64,000 nt of DNA from Rhodobacterales bacterium (GCA_008107755.1 VIRH01000060.1:1-64000), one strand, 5' to 3'; counted from the stretch's first letter, positions 8,546-16,792 are shown. Notes: generated by a model not told the origin, from the letters alone. Program-made: numbers and translations.

Positions 8546-9235
8546 GTGGCCGAAATAAAGGATTTCTTGAAGAACAGCTTTTCGCTCGAAGGGCTGGAAC
8601 CGGATCTGGCCTTGGGCCTCTCCCGTCTCGCAAGGCCGATGAAGATCCCCTCAGGCACCATTCTCTTTGAAAACGGCGATCCCGGAAATGGCTGCTACGC
8701 GGTGCTGGAAGGCTCGCTCAAGGTCTCGCTGCTGTCGGTGGAAGGCGATGAACAGCTTCTGGCCGTCCTCGGCCCGGGCGACCTTGTCGGCGAACTCGCG
8801 CTTCTTGACGGCCGCCCGCGCTCGGCAACGGTCAGCGCCCTCAAGGAGGCCCAGCTCGCCTTCATCGACAAGGCTGCCTTCCAGCGTTTTTCAGATGAAA
8901 ACCCGGCCGTCTACCGGCACATGCTGTCAATCGTCGGCAAGCGCCTGCGCCATGCCAACGACGTTCTGGCTGCTCGCTCGTTCCTGCCGCTGCCGGGCCG
9001 GGTCGCCCAGACACTGCTGCAGCTTTCCGAAACCTTCGGCAAGGTGCTGGACGACGGGCGGGTCCTGATCCATTACAAGCTCAGCCAGGCGGACATTGCC
9101 AACATGGCCGGCGCGGCCCGCGAGAATGTCAGCCGCGTTCTCAACGACTGGAAGCGCTCAGGCACCATCAGCCGGATCTCCGGCTATTACTGCCTGGAAG
9201 ACATGGACTTCCTCGAAAAGGCATCGACCCTTTAG
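8546..9235 (+). CDS. Crp/Fnr family transcriptional regulator
   Basis: 229 residues: cyclic-nucleotide-binding-like beta barrel at ~20-135 (GCYAVLEGSLKVSLL, GPGDLVGELALLDGRPRSATVSAL), a dimer helix, and a C-terminal Crp winged helix at ~150-225 whose recognition region is LSQADIANMAGAARENVSRVLNDW. FNR-type N-terminal cysteines are absent, so it is not an iron-sulphur oxygen sensor. RPRSAT resembles a CRP phosphate-binding cassette, so cAMP or a small effector is possible. GTG start with AGGGGG about 6 nt upstream. It stands alone after a terminator, with a dyad at 8473-8486 that suggests autoregulation, and is convergent with nsrR. Confidence 0.88.
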   Translation: MAEIKDFLKNSFSLEGLEPDLALGLSRLARPMKIPSGTILFENGDPGNGCYAVLEGSLKVSLLSVEGDEQLLAVLGPGDLVGELALLDGRPRSATVSALKEAQLAFIDKAAFQRFSDENPAVYRHMLSIVGKRLRHANDVLAARSFLPLPGRVAQTLLQLSETFGKVLDDGRVLIHYKLSQADIANMAGAARENVSRVLNDWKRSGTISRISGYYCLEDMDFLEKASTL

Positions 9236-9246
9236 AGGGCGCCTGT

Positions 9247-9669
9247 TCAAACCGGTGTCACCTTCTGCGTTCCCGCCAGGATCGATCCGAGCGTCTGTTC
9301 GTTGAGGCTCTCGAGAAAGGCTTCCGACGCCCGTGCCATGGCGCCTTTCAGTGCGCAGCGTGGCAGGAAGGCACATACGGTTGCCTCGTCGGGCTTCAGG
9401 CACGCAACCACTCCGAGATCCGGCTCCATCAGCCGTACCACTTCGCCAATCCGGATTGCGGCCGGAGATCGGGCCAGGCGGATCCCGCCGCCGCGTCCGC
9501 GTGTCGTTTCCAGATAACCGCCCTTGGCCAGATGTGCGACGATTTTCATGACGTGTGACTTGGCGAGGCCTAGCGACACCGCAAGTTTATCGACGGTTTG
9601 AGGATCGCCTGACTGGCCCGTAGCCATCAAGATTCTCAGGGCAAAATCGCTGGCCTGCGACAGGCGCAT
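9247..9669 (-). CDS. nsrR: NsrR-type Rrf2 repressor, nitric-oxide sensor
   Basis: 140-residue Rrf2-family protein: N-terminal winged helix (MRLSQASDFALRILM, TVDKLAVSLGLAKSHVMKIV, GGYLETTRGRGGGIRLAR) and three cysteines C90, C99, C105 in the C-X8-C-X5-C arrangement that holds the NO-reactive iron-sulphur cluster in NsrR. The ATG at 9669 is preferred over the GTG directly before it; AGAGG lies 8 nt upstream. It is divergent from a truncated haemoglobin gene and two NsrR-like dyads lie in between, the classic arrangement of a repressor lifted by nitric oxide. IscR and RirA are alternatives within Rrf2, but cysteine spacing and context favour NsrR. Confidence 0.85.
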   Translation of the reverse strand: MRLSQASDFALRILMATGQSGDPQTVDKLAVSLGLAKSHVMKIVAHLAKGGYLETTRGRGGGIRLARSPAAIRIGEVVRLMEPDLGVVACLKPDEATVCAFLPRCALKGAMARASEAFLESLNEQTLGSILAGTQKVTPV

Positions 9670-9683
9670 CACTCAATCCTCTA

Positions 9684-9706
9684 AACATTCATCTTAGATG
9701 TTGATT
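9684..9706. promoter_or_regulatory. Candidate NsrR operator 1 (nsrR-proximal)
   Basis: AACATTCAT-N5-ATGTTGATT, an imperfect dyad with the same half-site length and 5-bp spacing as the second site 47 bp away. It sits 14 bp from the nsrR start, suited to autorepression. Confidence 0.6.
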
Positions 9707-9730
9707 TTAGGCTGCCTTCATGTCATTTAA

Positions 9731-9753
9731 AAGATGCATCTAAAATGAATGTT
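9731..9753. promoter_or_regulatory. Candidate NsrR operator 2 (haemoglobin-proximal)
   Basis: AAGATGCAT-N5-ATGAATGTT closely matches the known NsrR consensus (AAGATGCAT-type half-sites) and 7 of 9 positions are symmetric. It ends 12 bp before the chosen haemoglobin start and overlaps an alternative upstream ATG at 9745, one reason to reject that start. Confidence 0.7.
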
Positions 9754-9765
9754 ATGGAGGCGGCC

Positions 9766-10281
9766 ATGAATGCCTGCAGATCCAGCAGAAAAGACCTTGC
9801 CGGCCCGGGCGGGGTCAGGCGGACCAACGCGACCGGAAAGGGCGACAGGCTGTTGCGCTACGAAGTCGTGGACGTAGAGGCGATCCATGTTCTGGTGCAG
9901 ACATTTTACGGCTGCATCCGCAATCATCCGCGTCTCGGTGAAATCTTCGAGCGACGTCTCGCTGGCCGGTGGGAGGAGCACCTGCCGAAAATGGAGTCCT
10001 TCTGGCAGTCCGTGCTCCTGAAGAACGGCGCCTACAAGGGCAAGCCGGTTCCGGCTCATCTGAAACAGAAGGAGCTGATGAGCGCCGACTATGGCGAGTG
10101 GCTCTCGGTTTTCCGGCCGGTGGTGCGCGAACTTTTCGTGTCGGATCTCGCCGACGAAATCATCGCGATCGCTGAACGGATTGCACAGAGCCTGTGGCTT
10201 GCGACCTTCGGCCAGGCCGGCAGCGTGCCGCCGCCGGAGCTTTCGTCAAAGGCAAGCGAATGGAGCGGATCATGCTGGTGA
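9766..10281 (+). CDS. Group III truncated haemoglobin
   Basis: 171 residues from the ATG at 9766, which has GGAGG 5 nt upstream; ATGs at 9745 and 9754 lie in the operator and have no such site. The globin core spans ~33-155: ALVQTFY-like helix, HPRLGEIFERR, W69-x-x-HLPKMESFWQSVLLKNGAYKG, then PVPAHLK with the probable proximal His98. This is the pattern of TrHb3 proteins. Such globins bind O2/NO and are linked to nitrosative or microaerobic stress. The first ~30 residues are an unusual charged extension. Divergent from nsrR with operators in the gap; the next gene overlaps its 3' end by 22 nt. Confidence 0.85.
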   Translation: MNACRSSRKDLAGPGGVRRTNATGKGDRLLRYEVVDVEAIHVLVQTFYGCIRNHPRLGEIFERRLAGRWEEHLPKMESFWQSVLLKNGAYKGKPVPAHLKQKELMSADYGEWLSVFRPVVRELFVSDLADEIIAIAERIAQSLWLATFGQAGSVPPPELSSKASEWSGSCW

Positions 10282-10493
10282 CAGCCGTACTCGTCGCGGA
10301 GGTCCAGGTCGCAGGATGGTTCCTCGTGTTTTCACTCATGATGCTCTCAATGTATCTGGAGTCCCGGAACCTGCCTCAACCGAAGCTCGACATTGCAGGA
10401 CGGACACTCATTGGCAGCACCAGGTTCGCCTTCATCACCGGAATGCTCGCGCTTGCGATCCTGACCGTATTGGAAATTCCAGGGCTCATCTGA
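10260..10493 (+). CDS. Small membrane protein (77 aa), nitric-oxide cluster
   Basis: The ATG at 10260 overlaps the end of the haemoglobin gene by 22 nt in another frame, suggesting translational coupling; an ATG at 10272 is an alternative. Two hydrophobic segments (about residues 4-28 and 53-74) are separated by a charged loop with ESRNLPQPKLD. I do not recognise the family. Position behind an NsrR-type operator suggests a membrane role in handling nitric oxide or in a respiratory complex. A longer ORF from 10194 in the same frame starts deep in the globin gene and is not favoured. Confidence 0.6.
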   Translation: MERIMLVTAVLVAEVQVAGWFLVFSLMMLSMYLESRNLPQPKLDIAGRTLIGSTRFAFITGMLALAILTVLEIPGLI

Positions 10494-10507
10494 AAGGGGA
10501 CCGAGAA

Positions 10508-10612
10508 ATGTCGACCGCGCATTTCCTTGAAAGAAGCCTGCCGATCCTGCTGATCTGGGTCGCCGCCCCCATGCCGCTGTGGATCATGGTCTTTCTCATG
10601 CTGCTGATCTGA
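10508..10612 (+). CDS. Predicted 34-aa single-span membrane microprotein
   Basis: ATG at 10508 with GGGGA 7 nt upstream, 14 nt after the 77-aa gene. The product is MSTAHFLERS followed by a continuous hydrophobic run (LPILLIWVAAPMPLWIMVFLMLLI), so it is almost wholly one transmembrane helix with a short polar N-terminus. Size and placement resemble small subunits of membrane complexes, but I know no homologue. Support comes from the ribosome-binding site, the tight spacing and the clean hydrophobic pattern. Confidence 0.5.
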   Translation: MSTAHFLERSLPILLIWVAAPMPLWIMVFLMLLI

Positions 10613-10681
10613 CAGGACACACTTGTGATCTGCGCCGGTGCAGCTAGTCTTTCCGATGCTTGAAACAGAGGGGAGAGGGCG

Positions 10682-11068
10682 TTGACAGACGAACAACCGA
10701 GCGGCGAACTGACGCTGCGCACCATGGCCATGCCGGCCGACACCAATGCCTCGGGCGATATCTTCGGCGGCTGGGTGCTGTCGCAGATGGATCTTGCCGC
10801 CGGCATTGCAGCCGGCCAGCGGGCCGCGAGCCGCGTTGTCACGATTGCCGTCGACAAGATGAAATTCATCCGGCCTGTTCAGGTCGGTGATGTTCTATGC
10901 ATCTATACGAGCATCATTCGGGTCGGCAATACATCCATGGAAATCAACATCGAGGCCTGGGCGCTGCGGCATCGCTACGGTCACCGCGAAAAGGTGACGG
11001 AAGCCATATTCACCTTCGTTGCCGTCGATGACGCCGGCAAGCCGCATCCCGTCCCCAAGGACGTGTGA
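10682..11068 (+). CDS. yciA: Acyl-CoA thioesterase, YciA-like hotdog fold
   Basis: 128 residues with the YciA/BACH signatures TMAMPADTNASGDIFGGWVLSQMDLAAGIAA (Asn and Asp active-site region, ~14-44), VTIAVDKMKFIRPVQVGDVL and EAIFTFVAVD. Hydrolyses acyl-CoA thioesters in the cytoplasm, balancing free CoA or membrane acyl pools. The start is a TTG at 10682 preceded by GGGGAGAGG; the next ATG would cut into the conserved region. It lies 69 nt after the nitric-oxide cluster and is convergent with the next ORF at 9 nt. Confidence 0.88.
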   Translation: MTDEQPSGELTLRTMAMPADTNASGDIFGGWVLSQMDLAAGIAAGQRAASRVVTIAVDKMKFIRPVQVGDVLCIYTSIIRVGNTSMEINIEAWALRHRYGHREKVTEAIFTFVAVDDAGKPHPVPKDV

Positions 11069-11077
11069 CGTCTCCAG

Positions 11078-11380
11078 TCAGCCGGCGCTCTGGCGGCGTC
11101 GGTTGACGATATCGGCGAACAGGTCCTCATCGACCGCACAGGTGCAGCCGTTGGCCCACAGTTGAAGCAGGCTGTGCAGGCGATCGAGACGTCTTTCGGC
11201 GCTCAGGGGTGCCTTGTGACAGGGCAGGCCGCCCACCAGACGCAGCGACTTTATGCGTGCAAGCACGCAATCCTCCGCGGCCTGCTGCCAGGCCTTTGCG
11301 TCTTCATGAGCGGGGCTCTTGGCCGCTACCGTGTTCTCGATCAGATCTGCCGCAAGTCCGGCAAATGGCTTGTGATACAA
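11078..11380 (-). CDS. Hypothetical protein, 100 aa
   Basis: Begins with TTG at 11380 and has AGGAGG exactly 5 nt upstream, good evidence that it is translated. Product is largely helical and charged (AKSPAHEDAKAWQQAAEDCVLARIKSLRLVGG, SAERRLDRLHSLLQLW), with three cysteines, two of them in NGCTCAVDED. No signal peptide or membrane segment. I do not recognise it. It is divergent from the YoaK-like gene and tail to tail with yciA. Confidence 0.5.
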   Translation of the reverse strand: MYHKPFAGLAADLIENTVAAKSPAHEDAKAWQQAAEDCVLARIKSLRLVGGLPCHKAPLSAERRLDRLHSLLQLWANGCTCAVDEDLFADIVNRRRQSAG

Positions 11381-11625
11381 AAAATCCTCCTTCGGTTGCC
11401 CGAGGAGGACTGGCGCATGACACTTTCGACCGCTTCGTTGCCTGCAGTCCCCCGTTTTAGGTTCCTGACGGCCGCATCCCTGTTGCGGAAACCACCTTGC
11501 CCGGTCGGCAGGTTGGCGAGGGCGCCAGCCCTTCTCCTGATGTTGCAGTGCTTATAATCTGTTGCCGCGCGCTTGGCAAGGTGTCGGGCGCATGGCACAT
11601 GTTGGCATCGCGTTTTCGTGGGGGA

Positions 11626-12348
11626 ATGTGTTCCGTGGACAGGTCCGTCTTGCATTTCAACCGGCCGATCGTGCCTGTCCTGCTCGCCTTTTGCGCCTGC
11701 TTCGTCGATGTCATCTGCATAACCGGTCTGTTCCACACTTTCACCGCCTTCATTTCCGGCACGCTGGTTGTCCTGTGCGTTGAAGTCTTCAACACGGGCG
11801 ATAATGCCCTCCTGAAGGTGTTCGTGCTGGTGGTCTTCTTCGCCTCCAGTCTTTTCTGGTATCTGGCGGTCAGCCGCCTCGCTGAAACGGGCGCCTTTTC
11901 CGTGCGGCGCCTGTTTGTGCTGGAAGCGGTGCTCATTGCCGCTTTCATGACCGTCGCCGGCCTCTGGGAGCCGCAGCTCGCCGGCCCGCTCGGCACGGCG
12001 ACGCTGATCGCCATCGCTTTTTCCACGGTCGCCATGTCCCTTCAGAACGTCATCATGCTGACGCTGCTCAACCGGCATGTGCCGACCACGATGATGACCG
12101 GCAATTCGCTGAAGCTCGTGCTCGGGATTGCCGACTATTTCGCGCATCCGGGGGCACGGGAGGACAGCCGCGCGCGCATCCGTCATCAGACCCTGATCAT
12201 TTCAGCCTTTGCCGCAGGCGGTTTGCTGGCGAGCTTTCTGGTTCTCAGCATGGGCTTCTGGGCACTGGCGGTGCCGATACTCGTCCTGCTGTTTCTGGCT
12301 GCGGCGCAGCCCTCCTCACCTGAAAGGTCGCTGGTCGAGCCGGTCTGA
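11626..12348 (+). CDS. YoaK/DUF1275 family membrane protein
   Basis: 240 residues from the ATG at 11626; the frame is open from 11497 but the added residues are not family-like. About six hydrophobic segments start at PIVPVLLAFCACFVDVICITGLFHTFTAFISGT, which contains the DUF1275 pattern (A...D...G...FTAFISGT). Later TVAMSLQNVIMLTLLNRHVPTTMMTGNSLKL matches the family's second signature. Function of the family is unknown; a transporter-like fold is assumed. It is monocistronic, convergent with the exporter operon at 14 nt. Confidence 0.8.
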   Translation: MCSVDRSVLHFNRPIVPVLLAFCACFVDVICITGLFHTFTAFISGTLVVLCVEVFNTGDNALLKVFVLVVFFASSLFWYLAVSRLAETGAFSVRRLFVLEAVLIAAFMTVAGLWEPQLAGPLGTATLIAIAFSTVAMSLQNVIMLTLLNRHVPTTMMTGNSLKLVLGIADYFAHPGAREDSRARIRHQTLIISAFAAGGLLASFLVLSMGFWALAVPILVLLFLAAAQPSSPERSLVEPV

Positions 12349-12362
12349 GCGGTCTTGCACGC

Positions 12363-13082
12363 TCACTTGTGGCGGTCATAGTCGATCCGACCGTCAACCA
12401 GGTGAATGCGCCGCTCCATGCGCGCGGCAAGGTCCAGATCGTGGGTAACCGCCACCACCGTTGTGCGCCGGGTCTTCACGATCGACGCGAGGCTTTCGAA
12501 CACTTGCTCGGTCGATGCGCTGTCGAGGCTTCCGGTCGGCTCGTCGGCAAGGATCAGGTCCGGCGCATTGGCAAGAGCACGCGCGACCGCCACCCGCTGG
12601 CGCTGGCCACCGGAGAGTTGTTCCGGCCTGCGGTGAAGGAAGTCGGCAAGCCCGAGCTGGGAAAGCAGCTCTCCGGCTCGTTCAGCCTGTGCTGCATGCG
12701 GGAGCTTTCCCAGTTTCTGCATCGGTATCATGACGTTCTCGAGCGCGGTGAATTCAGGCAACAGAAAATGGAACTGGAAAACAAAGCCGATCTTCTCCAG
12801 CCGGATACGGGCCATTTCCGATGACGACAGCGCCTCTGCCGGACGCCCTTCGATCAGAACCTCGCCGCTGGTTGCCCTGTCCAGCAAGCCGAGAAGGTAG
12901 AGAAGGGACGATTTTCCCGATCCGGACGGCCCGGTGATGGCGACGAATTCAGCCCGTCCGATACGGAAACTCACGTCTTCCACCAGCGTTACCGGGACCA
13001 GCGCCGGCAGGATCCGCTTCAGGCGACGGGCTTCCAGCAGCACCTCGCCGGTTTCCGCTTCTGATGGCGCCGGAGAACTCAT
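12363..13082 (-). CDS. ABC transporter ATPase, LolD/MacB-like
   Basis: 239 residues: Walker [11 protein letters not shown]-loop [18 protein letters not shown], signature [15 protein letters not shown], Walker [13 protein letters not shown] and H-loop [20 protein letters not shown] is typical of the LolD/MacB/FtsE branch. The ATG at 13082 overlaps the permease stop as ATGA. The frame stays open to 13538 but that extension is antisense to nothing functional and only shadows the permease. Last gene of the three-gene exporter operon; energises transport or extraction from the outer leaflet of the inner membrane. Confidence 0.92.
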   Translation of the reverse strand: MSSPAPSEAETGEVLLEARRLKRILPALVPVTLVEDVSFRIGRAEFVAITGPSGSGKSSLLYLLGLLDRATSGEVLIEGRPAEALSSSEMARIRLEKIGFVFQFHFLLPEFTALENVMIPMQKLGKLPHAAQAERAGELLSQLGLADFLHRRPEQLSGGQRQRVAVARALANAPDLILADEPTGSLDSASTEQVFESLASIVKTRRTTVVAVTHDLDLAARMERRIHLVDGRIDYDRHK

Positions 13083-14317
13083 GTCGCCCCCCGGATGATG
13101 TCGACCGGATTGAGCCGCGCCGCCTTGCGCGCCGGAATGAACCCGGCGACGGCGGAGGAAAAGAGGGCAAGCAGGCAGGCGATGGCGTAATGCAGCACGG
13201 AAAAATGGATCGGCAGATGCGTAATCTCCATGTCCTGTGTGAGCTCGAAGCGGATGGTCGCCATGTAGCTGGACAGCGCGAACCCCAGCGCGGAGCCCGC
13301 GATCGCTCCGAGAATGCCGATGACAAGGCCTTCCAGAACGAAGATCTGCTGGATGTCGCTCTCCCGAAATCCGAGCGATTTCAGGATCGCGATATCCTTC
13401 GCCTTCTCGTGGACGATGGTCGAGACGATGTTGAAGATCCCGAAGCCGGCCACGAGCAGGATCGCGCCGACGACCGTGTACATGATCACGTTGCGCACGA
13501 AGAAGGCTTCCATCAGGCCTTCGTTCGCTTCTTCCCACGAGACCGCCTTGTAACCAAGCTGGCGTTCCGCGCGGGCCGCCACATCCTTGGCGTCGCTGAT
13601 GGTCGCAAGCCGGATTGCAATGGAGTTCACGATATCGGGCTTTTCCAGAAGGATCTGGACCGCCTTCAGCGGCGCATAGGCCAGCCCCTCGTCACTTGCC
13701 GTCATGCCCGTATGAAAGAGGCCGACGATCTTGAACCTCTTGGCAACCCCGTTGGCAGACGTCAGCGTGACCGTGTCGCCCGGGTCCGCGCCCAGACGTC
13801 TGGCGGCACTGTCGCCGAGCACGAGGCCGTTTGCGGTCGTGTCCAGAGCTTCGAAGGAGCCTTCGCGCATGTCGTTGCGGATGGTCGAGACGACAAGTTC
13901 GCGCGTCGGCACCACGCCCATCAGTGTCAGGCCGATATCCTGGCCGCTGTAGCGAAGGACCGCCTGGCCGCCAAGCCGCTGGGCAAGGTCGCCGTCGACC
14001 CAGTCCCGCAGTGCCGCCAGCGCCTCGGTCGGGTTGCGGATACCCCGTAGGTCTTCCAGCGGACGCAGGCCCAGAAAGGCGACCGCATCATAGTGGCGAG
14101 TGGCCGGCTGCTCTGTCGGATTGCGCTGCTCATCCTTGATCTCGACATGGGGGATTGCATCGATCAGAGTTGCCATGAAATCCCGTTGCGAGCCATCCAT
14201 CAGGCTGGCCATTGCCACGGAAAATCCAACCCCGAGAGCGACGCCAAGCGTTGAGACCACCGTCTGGCGCATACGTCCCCTCACATGGGTCGCGGCGATG
14301 CGCAGGAGCAGGATCAT
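13079..14317 (-). CDS. MacB/LolC-like ABC transporter permease (FtsX family)
   Basis: 412 residues with the MacB topology: one N-terminal transmembrane helix (~17-40, TVVSTLGVALGVGFSVAMASLMDG), a large periplasmic domain to ~280, then three helices that carry the FtsX domain (VGAILLVAGFGIFNIVSTIVHEKAKDIAILKSLGF; VLEGLVIGILGAIAGSALGFALSS; YAIACLLALFSSAVAGFIPARKAARLNPVDIIRG). HEKAKDIAILKSLGF is the ATPase-coupling helix of the family. Both ends overlap neighbours by 4 nt (ATGA), so the three genes are translationally coupled. Works by mechanotransmission with the MFP partner; substrate unknown. Confidence 0.9.
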   Translation of the reverse strand: MILLLRIAATHVRGRMRQTVVSTLGVALGVGFSVAMASLMDGSQRDFMATLIDAIPHVEIKDEQRNPTEQPATRHYDAVAFLGLRPLEDLRGIRNPTEALAALRDWVDGDLAQRLGGQAVLRYSGQDIGLTLMGVVPTRELVVSTIRNDMREGSFEALDTTANGLVLGDSAARRLGADPGDTVTLTSANGVAKRFKIVGLFHTGMTASDEGLAYAPLKAVQILLEKPDIVNSIAIRLATISDAKDVAARAERQLGYKAVSWEEANEGLMEAFFVRNVIMYTVVGAILLVAGFGIFNIVSTIVHEKAKDIAILKSLGFRESDIQQIFVLEGLVIGILGAIAGSALGFALSSYMATIRFELTQDMEITHLPIHFSVLHYAIACLLALFSSAVAGFIPARKAARLNPVDIIRGAT

Positions 14318-15342
14318 TCCCGCTCACCGCTCTGCGGCGCGGCGGGAACGGGCACGACCTTCTGCCCCTCGGCAAGGTCCGGCCGGAACGGAGAGACGAC
14401 ACGCGTTTCGGCGTCCGCCCCCGTCAGAACCTCGGCGGCCCGAGTGCCGCGAATTCCGGTGGTGATCTCGGTAACCCGAACCCGGTCGCCCGCGTCGATC
14501 AATTGCACCTTGTTGCCGTCAAAGGCTGCAATGGGCAGAAGCGGCACGTCTTCCTTTTCGCTGGTGACGATGTTGATTTCGGCCGTCATGCCGATCCTTA
14601 GCGGAGTGTCCTGCGGAAGATCCAGATAGACGCGGTAGTTTTTCAGAACAGGATCGCCTTTGGGCGTGATGCGCGAGACCTCGGCCGTCAGCTCCCGGTT
14701 CGCAAAGGCGTCCGCCCGAATGAGCGCCTTTTGTCCGGTCTCGACCTTGGGAATGTCCTCCTCGTTGACCTCCGCAACCAGCTGCAGCGGCTGTGGCTGG
14801 CCGATCCAGAAGAGGATCTCGCCGGGTTCCGCCACCTCGCCGACGGATCCGTCCTGACGCAGCACGACCCCGTCCATCGGGGCGACGATGCGGTAATCCC
14901 GCAGTCGTTCCTTTTGGGCGGCGACCATCGCGTTGATCCGGACGAGTTCGTTCTGGGCCTTGTCGTAGACATGCTGGCTGATGACCCGCCGGTCCATGAG
15001 CTGCAGCGCCCGCTCGCGGTCGGACTCGGCAAGCTCCTGCCGGGCTTCCAGTTCCGCCAGCGTCGCTCTGGCGTCGCCGCTGTCCAGCACGGCAAGCTCG
15101 CCGCCCTTTTCAACGCTCATTCCCTCGCAGCCGCACAGAGAGACGATCCGCTCGCGAATGATGCTGGTGACCTTTGCCCAGCGGACGGGCTCTACCACAG
15201 CCGTCGCATAGACCACTTCCGCGGCGCGGCCGGTGTAGGGGCGAACCACTTCAACGTCAGGCGGACGAACGCTCCACCAGTAGACGCCGGCAGTCGCCGC
15301 CGCCAGAACAAGGGCTATGAGCATAATCCGAAGAAACCGCAT
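14314..15342 (-). CDS. Periplasmic adaptor (HlyD/MacA-like) of ABC exporter
   Basis: 342 residues from the ATG at 15342, which has GGGAGG 5 nt upstream; an ATG at 15360 is less well placed. N-terminal signal anchor (FLRIMLIALVLAAATAGVYWW), lipoyl/barrel-sandwich halves (VYATAVVEPVRWAKVTS, IVAPMDGVVLRQDGSVGEVAEPGEILFWIG) around an alpha hairpin (~95-160), then a beta barrel. CGCEGMSVEKGGEL is an odd cysteine pair at the first lipoyl half. First gene of the operon MFP-permease-ATPase. No outer-membrane TolC gene is nearby, so a general TolC would be used if this is a full tripartite pump. Confidence 0.88.
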   Translation of the reverse strand: MRFLRIMLIALVLAAATAGVYWWSVRPPDVEVVRPYTGRAAEVVYATAVVEPVRWAKVTSIIRERIVSLCGCEGMSVEKGGELAVLDSGDARATLAELEARQELAESDRERALQLMDRRVISQHVYDKAQNELVRINAMVAAQKERLRDYRIVAPMDGVVLRQDGSVGEVAEPGEILFWIGQPQPLQLVAEVNEEDIPKVETGQKALIRADAFANRELTAEVSRITPKGDPVLKNYRVYLDLPQDTPLRIGMTAEINIVTSEKEDVPLLPIAAFDGNKVQLIDAGDRVRVTEITTGIRGTRAAEVLTGADAETRVVSPFRPDLAEGQKVVPVPAAPQSGERE

Positions 15343-15435
15343 GCATCCTCCCGTGAGCATCGGCTTTAGCTTACGTCATTCGGGAACGGCCGCCTTGGTG
15401 TGGATCAAATCCGGAGAGCCCGCCGGCATGCCACC

Positions 15436-15648
15436 TCAGTAATGAGGAGGCTTCTCGACCTGATGAGCGGGCAGGACATTGTCCATCAGTTCCTCGACCT
15501 GGTCGGTCATCTGGGTCAAAAGGCGCGTCAGCTTGTCGATCTGCTTGCCTTGATCCACGACCACCCCGTTCAGTTCATCGATCGTGCGTGAGGCGTGGGC
15601 GAGGTCGATTTCAAGCTGCTCCAGCCGGTCTTCCTGGTCGTCTGCCAT
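15436..15648 (-). CDS. slyX: SlyX-like coiled-coil protein
   Basis: 70 residues from the ATG at 15648 (AGGA upstream); the frame extends to 15780 but upstream codons are not SlyX-like. Product: DDQEDRLEQLEIDLAHASRTIDELNGVVVDQGKQIDKLTRLLTQM, heptad-rich, ending in the SlyX hallmark EKPPHY. Function of SlyX is undefined although it is widespread in proteobacteria. Single gene in the gap between the exporter operon and a GST. Confidence 0.85.
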   Translation of the reverse strand: MADDQEDRLEQLEIDLAHASRTIDELNGVVVDQGKQIDKLTRLLTQMTDQVEELMDNVLPAHQVEKPPHY

Positions 15649-15836
15649 GGGTCCTGCGTTCTGTTGCCGTTTCGAAAAGGGCGGGCCGGGCGTGATGTCC
15701 GGCGCGCGGAAGGTATATTGCGAACGGGTGAAAAGAACAATTCGCCTTGGCGCACCGTTGACCGGTTTATCGGCTGTCACAATTACCTATATGCATTGCG
15801 TAGTTTCAACGCCATACCCGTATCAAAGAGTGTTTC

Positions 15837-16541
15837 ATGACCGCGCTTTCAGACTTCGAGATTATCCGCAAGTGGCCGGCCACGCATCCGGACCGCATTC
15901 AGCTTTATTCCCTGCCGACGCCCAACGGCATCAAGGTATCAGCCATGCTGGAGGAGACCGGATTGCCTTACGAGGCTCACCTGGTGGATTTCGGCAAGGA
16001 CGACCAGATGAGCCCGGAATTCCTCTCGCTCAATCCGAACAACAAGATCCCGGCAATGCTCGATCCCCAAGGACCGGAAGGCCAGCCTTTGCCGCTCTGG
16101 GAATCCGGTGCGATCCTGATCTATCTCGCTGAAAAATCCTCGATGTTCCTGTCGACCGATCCGGGAGAGCGCTACGAGACGATCCAGTGGCTCATGTGGC
16201 AGATGGGTGGCCTGGGGCCGATGACCGGACAGCTGGGGTTCTTTCACAAGTTCGCCGGCAAGGAGTTTGAGGATCGTCGTCCGTTCGAGCGGTATCGCGA
16301 CGAGGTCAAGCGGCTCCTCGGGGTCCTCGACCAACGCCTGGAAGGCCGCGAGTTCATCATGTCCGGTGGGTATTCGATTGCCGATATGGCGAGCTGGCCG
16401 TGGGTTCGAACCATCGGTGGCTTTTACGAAGCGGGCGAAGAGGTCGGGTTGGCAGACTTCACCAACGTCACACGCTGGCTGAAAACCTGCGAAAGCCGGT
16501 CGGCAAGCCAGAAGGCCGTCAACATCCCGCCGCGGGATTGA
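15837..16541 (+). CDS. Glutathione S-transferase, YghU/YfcG-like
   Basis: 234 residues. N-terminal thioredoxin-like domain (~20-105): IQLYSLPTPNGIKVSAMLEETGLPY with TPNG typical of the Nu/YghU-YfcG class, NPNNKIPAMLDP with the cis-Pro of the GSH site, ESGAILIYLAEK. C-terminal helical domain (~110-234) with MWQMGGLGPMTGQLGFFHKFA, the class signature, and YSIADMASWPWV. Such enzymes reduce disulphides or organic hydroperoxides with glutathione. Monocistronic. Confidence 0.9.
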   Translation: MTALSDFEIIRKWPATHPDRIQLYSLPTPNGIKVSAMLEETGLPYEAHLVDFGKDDQMSPEFLSLNPNNKIPAMLDPQGPEGQPLPLWESGAILIYLAEKSSMFLSTDPGERYETIQWLMWQMGGLGPMTGQLGFFHKFAGKEFEDRRPFERYRDEVKRLLGVLDQRLEGREFIMSGGYSIADMASWPWVRTIGGFYEAGEEVGLADFTNVTRWLKTCESRSASQKAVNIPPRD

Positions 16542-16792
16542 GTTATCATGACGTGAAAGGTGTCAGGAGGGGCGGCGAGGCTGTCCCCTCCGGCCCATTC
16601 CAGATGGATTGTCCTGACACTGTCGTATTCAGGTCAGCACTACGTGCATCGAACCCGCGCTCACAGATATGACTAGGTCAGCTCATCCTGGCTGCCGCGC
16701 ATTGAAAATGTCTGCAAGAGTGATCACGAGTGACGGGGTCACTCGTGGGCGCAAAGGCGCATGAAGATCTGCGACCTATAAAGGTTGAGCGT

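Noticed and set aside
13083..13538. N-terminal extension of the exporter ATPase
   Set aside because: The frame is open but overlaps the permease; the ATG at 13082 overlapping its stop codon gives a normal ATPase N-terminus.
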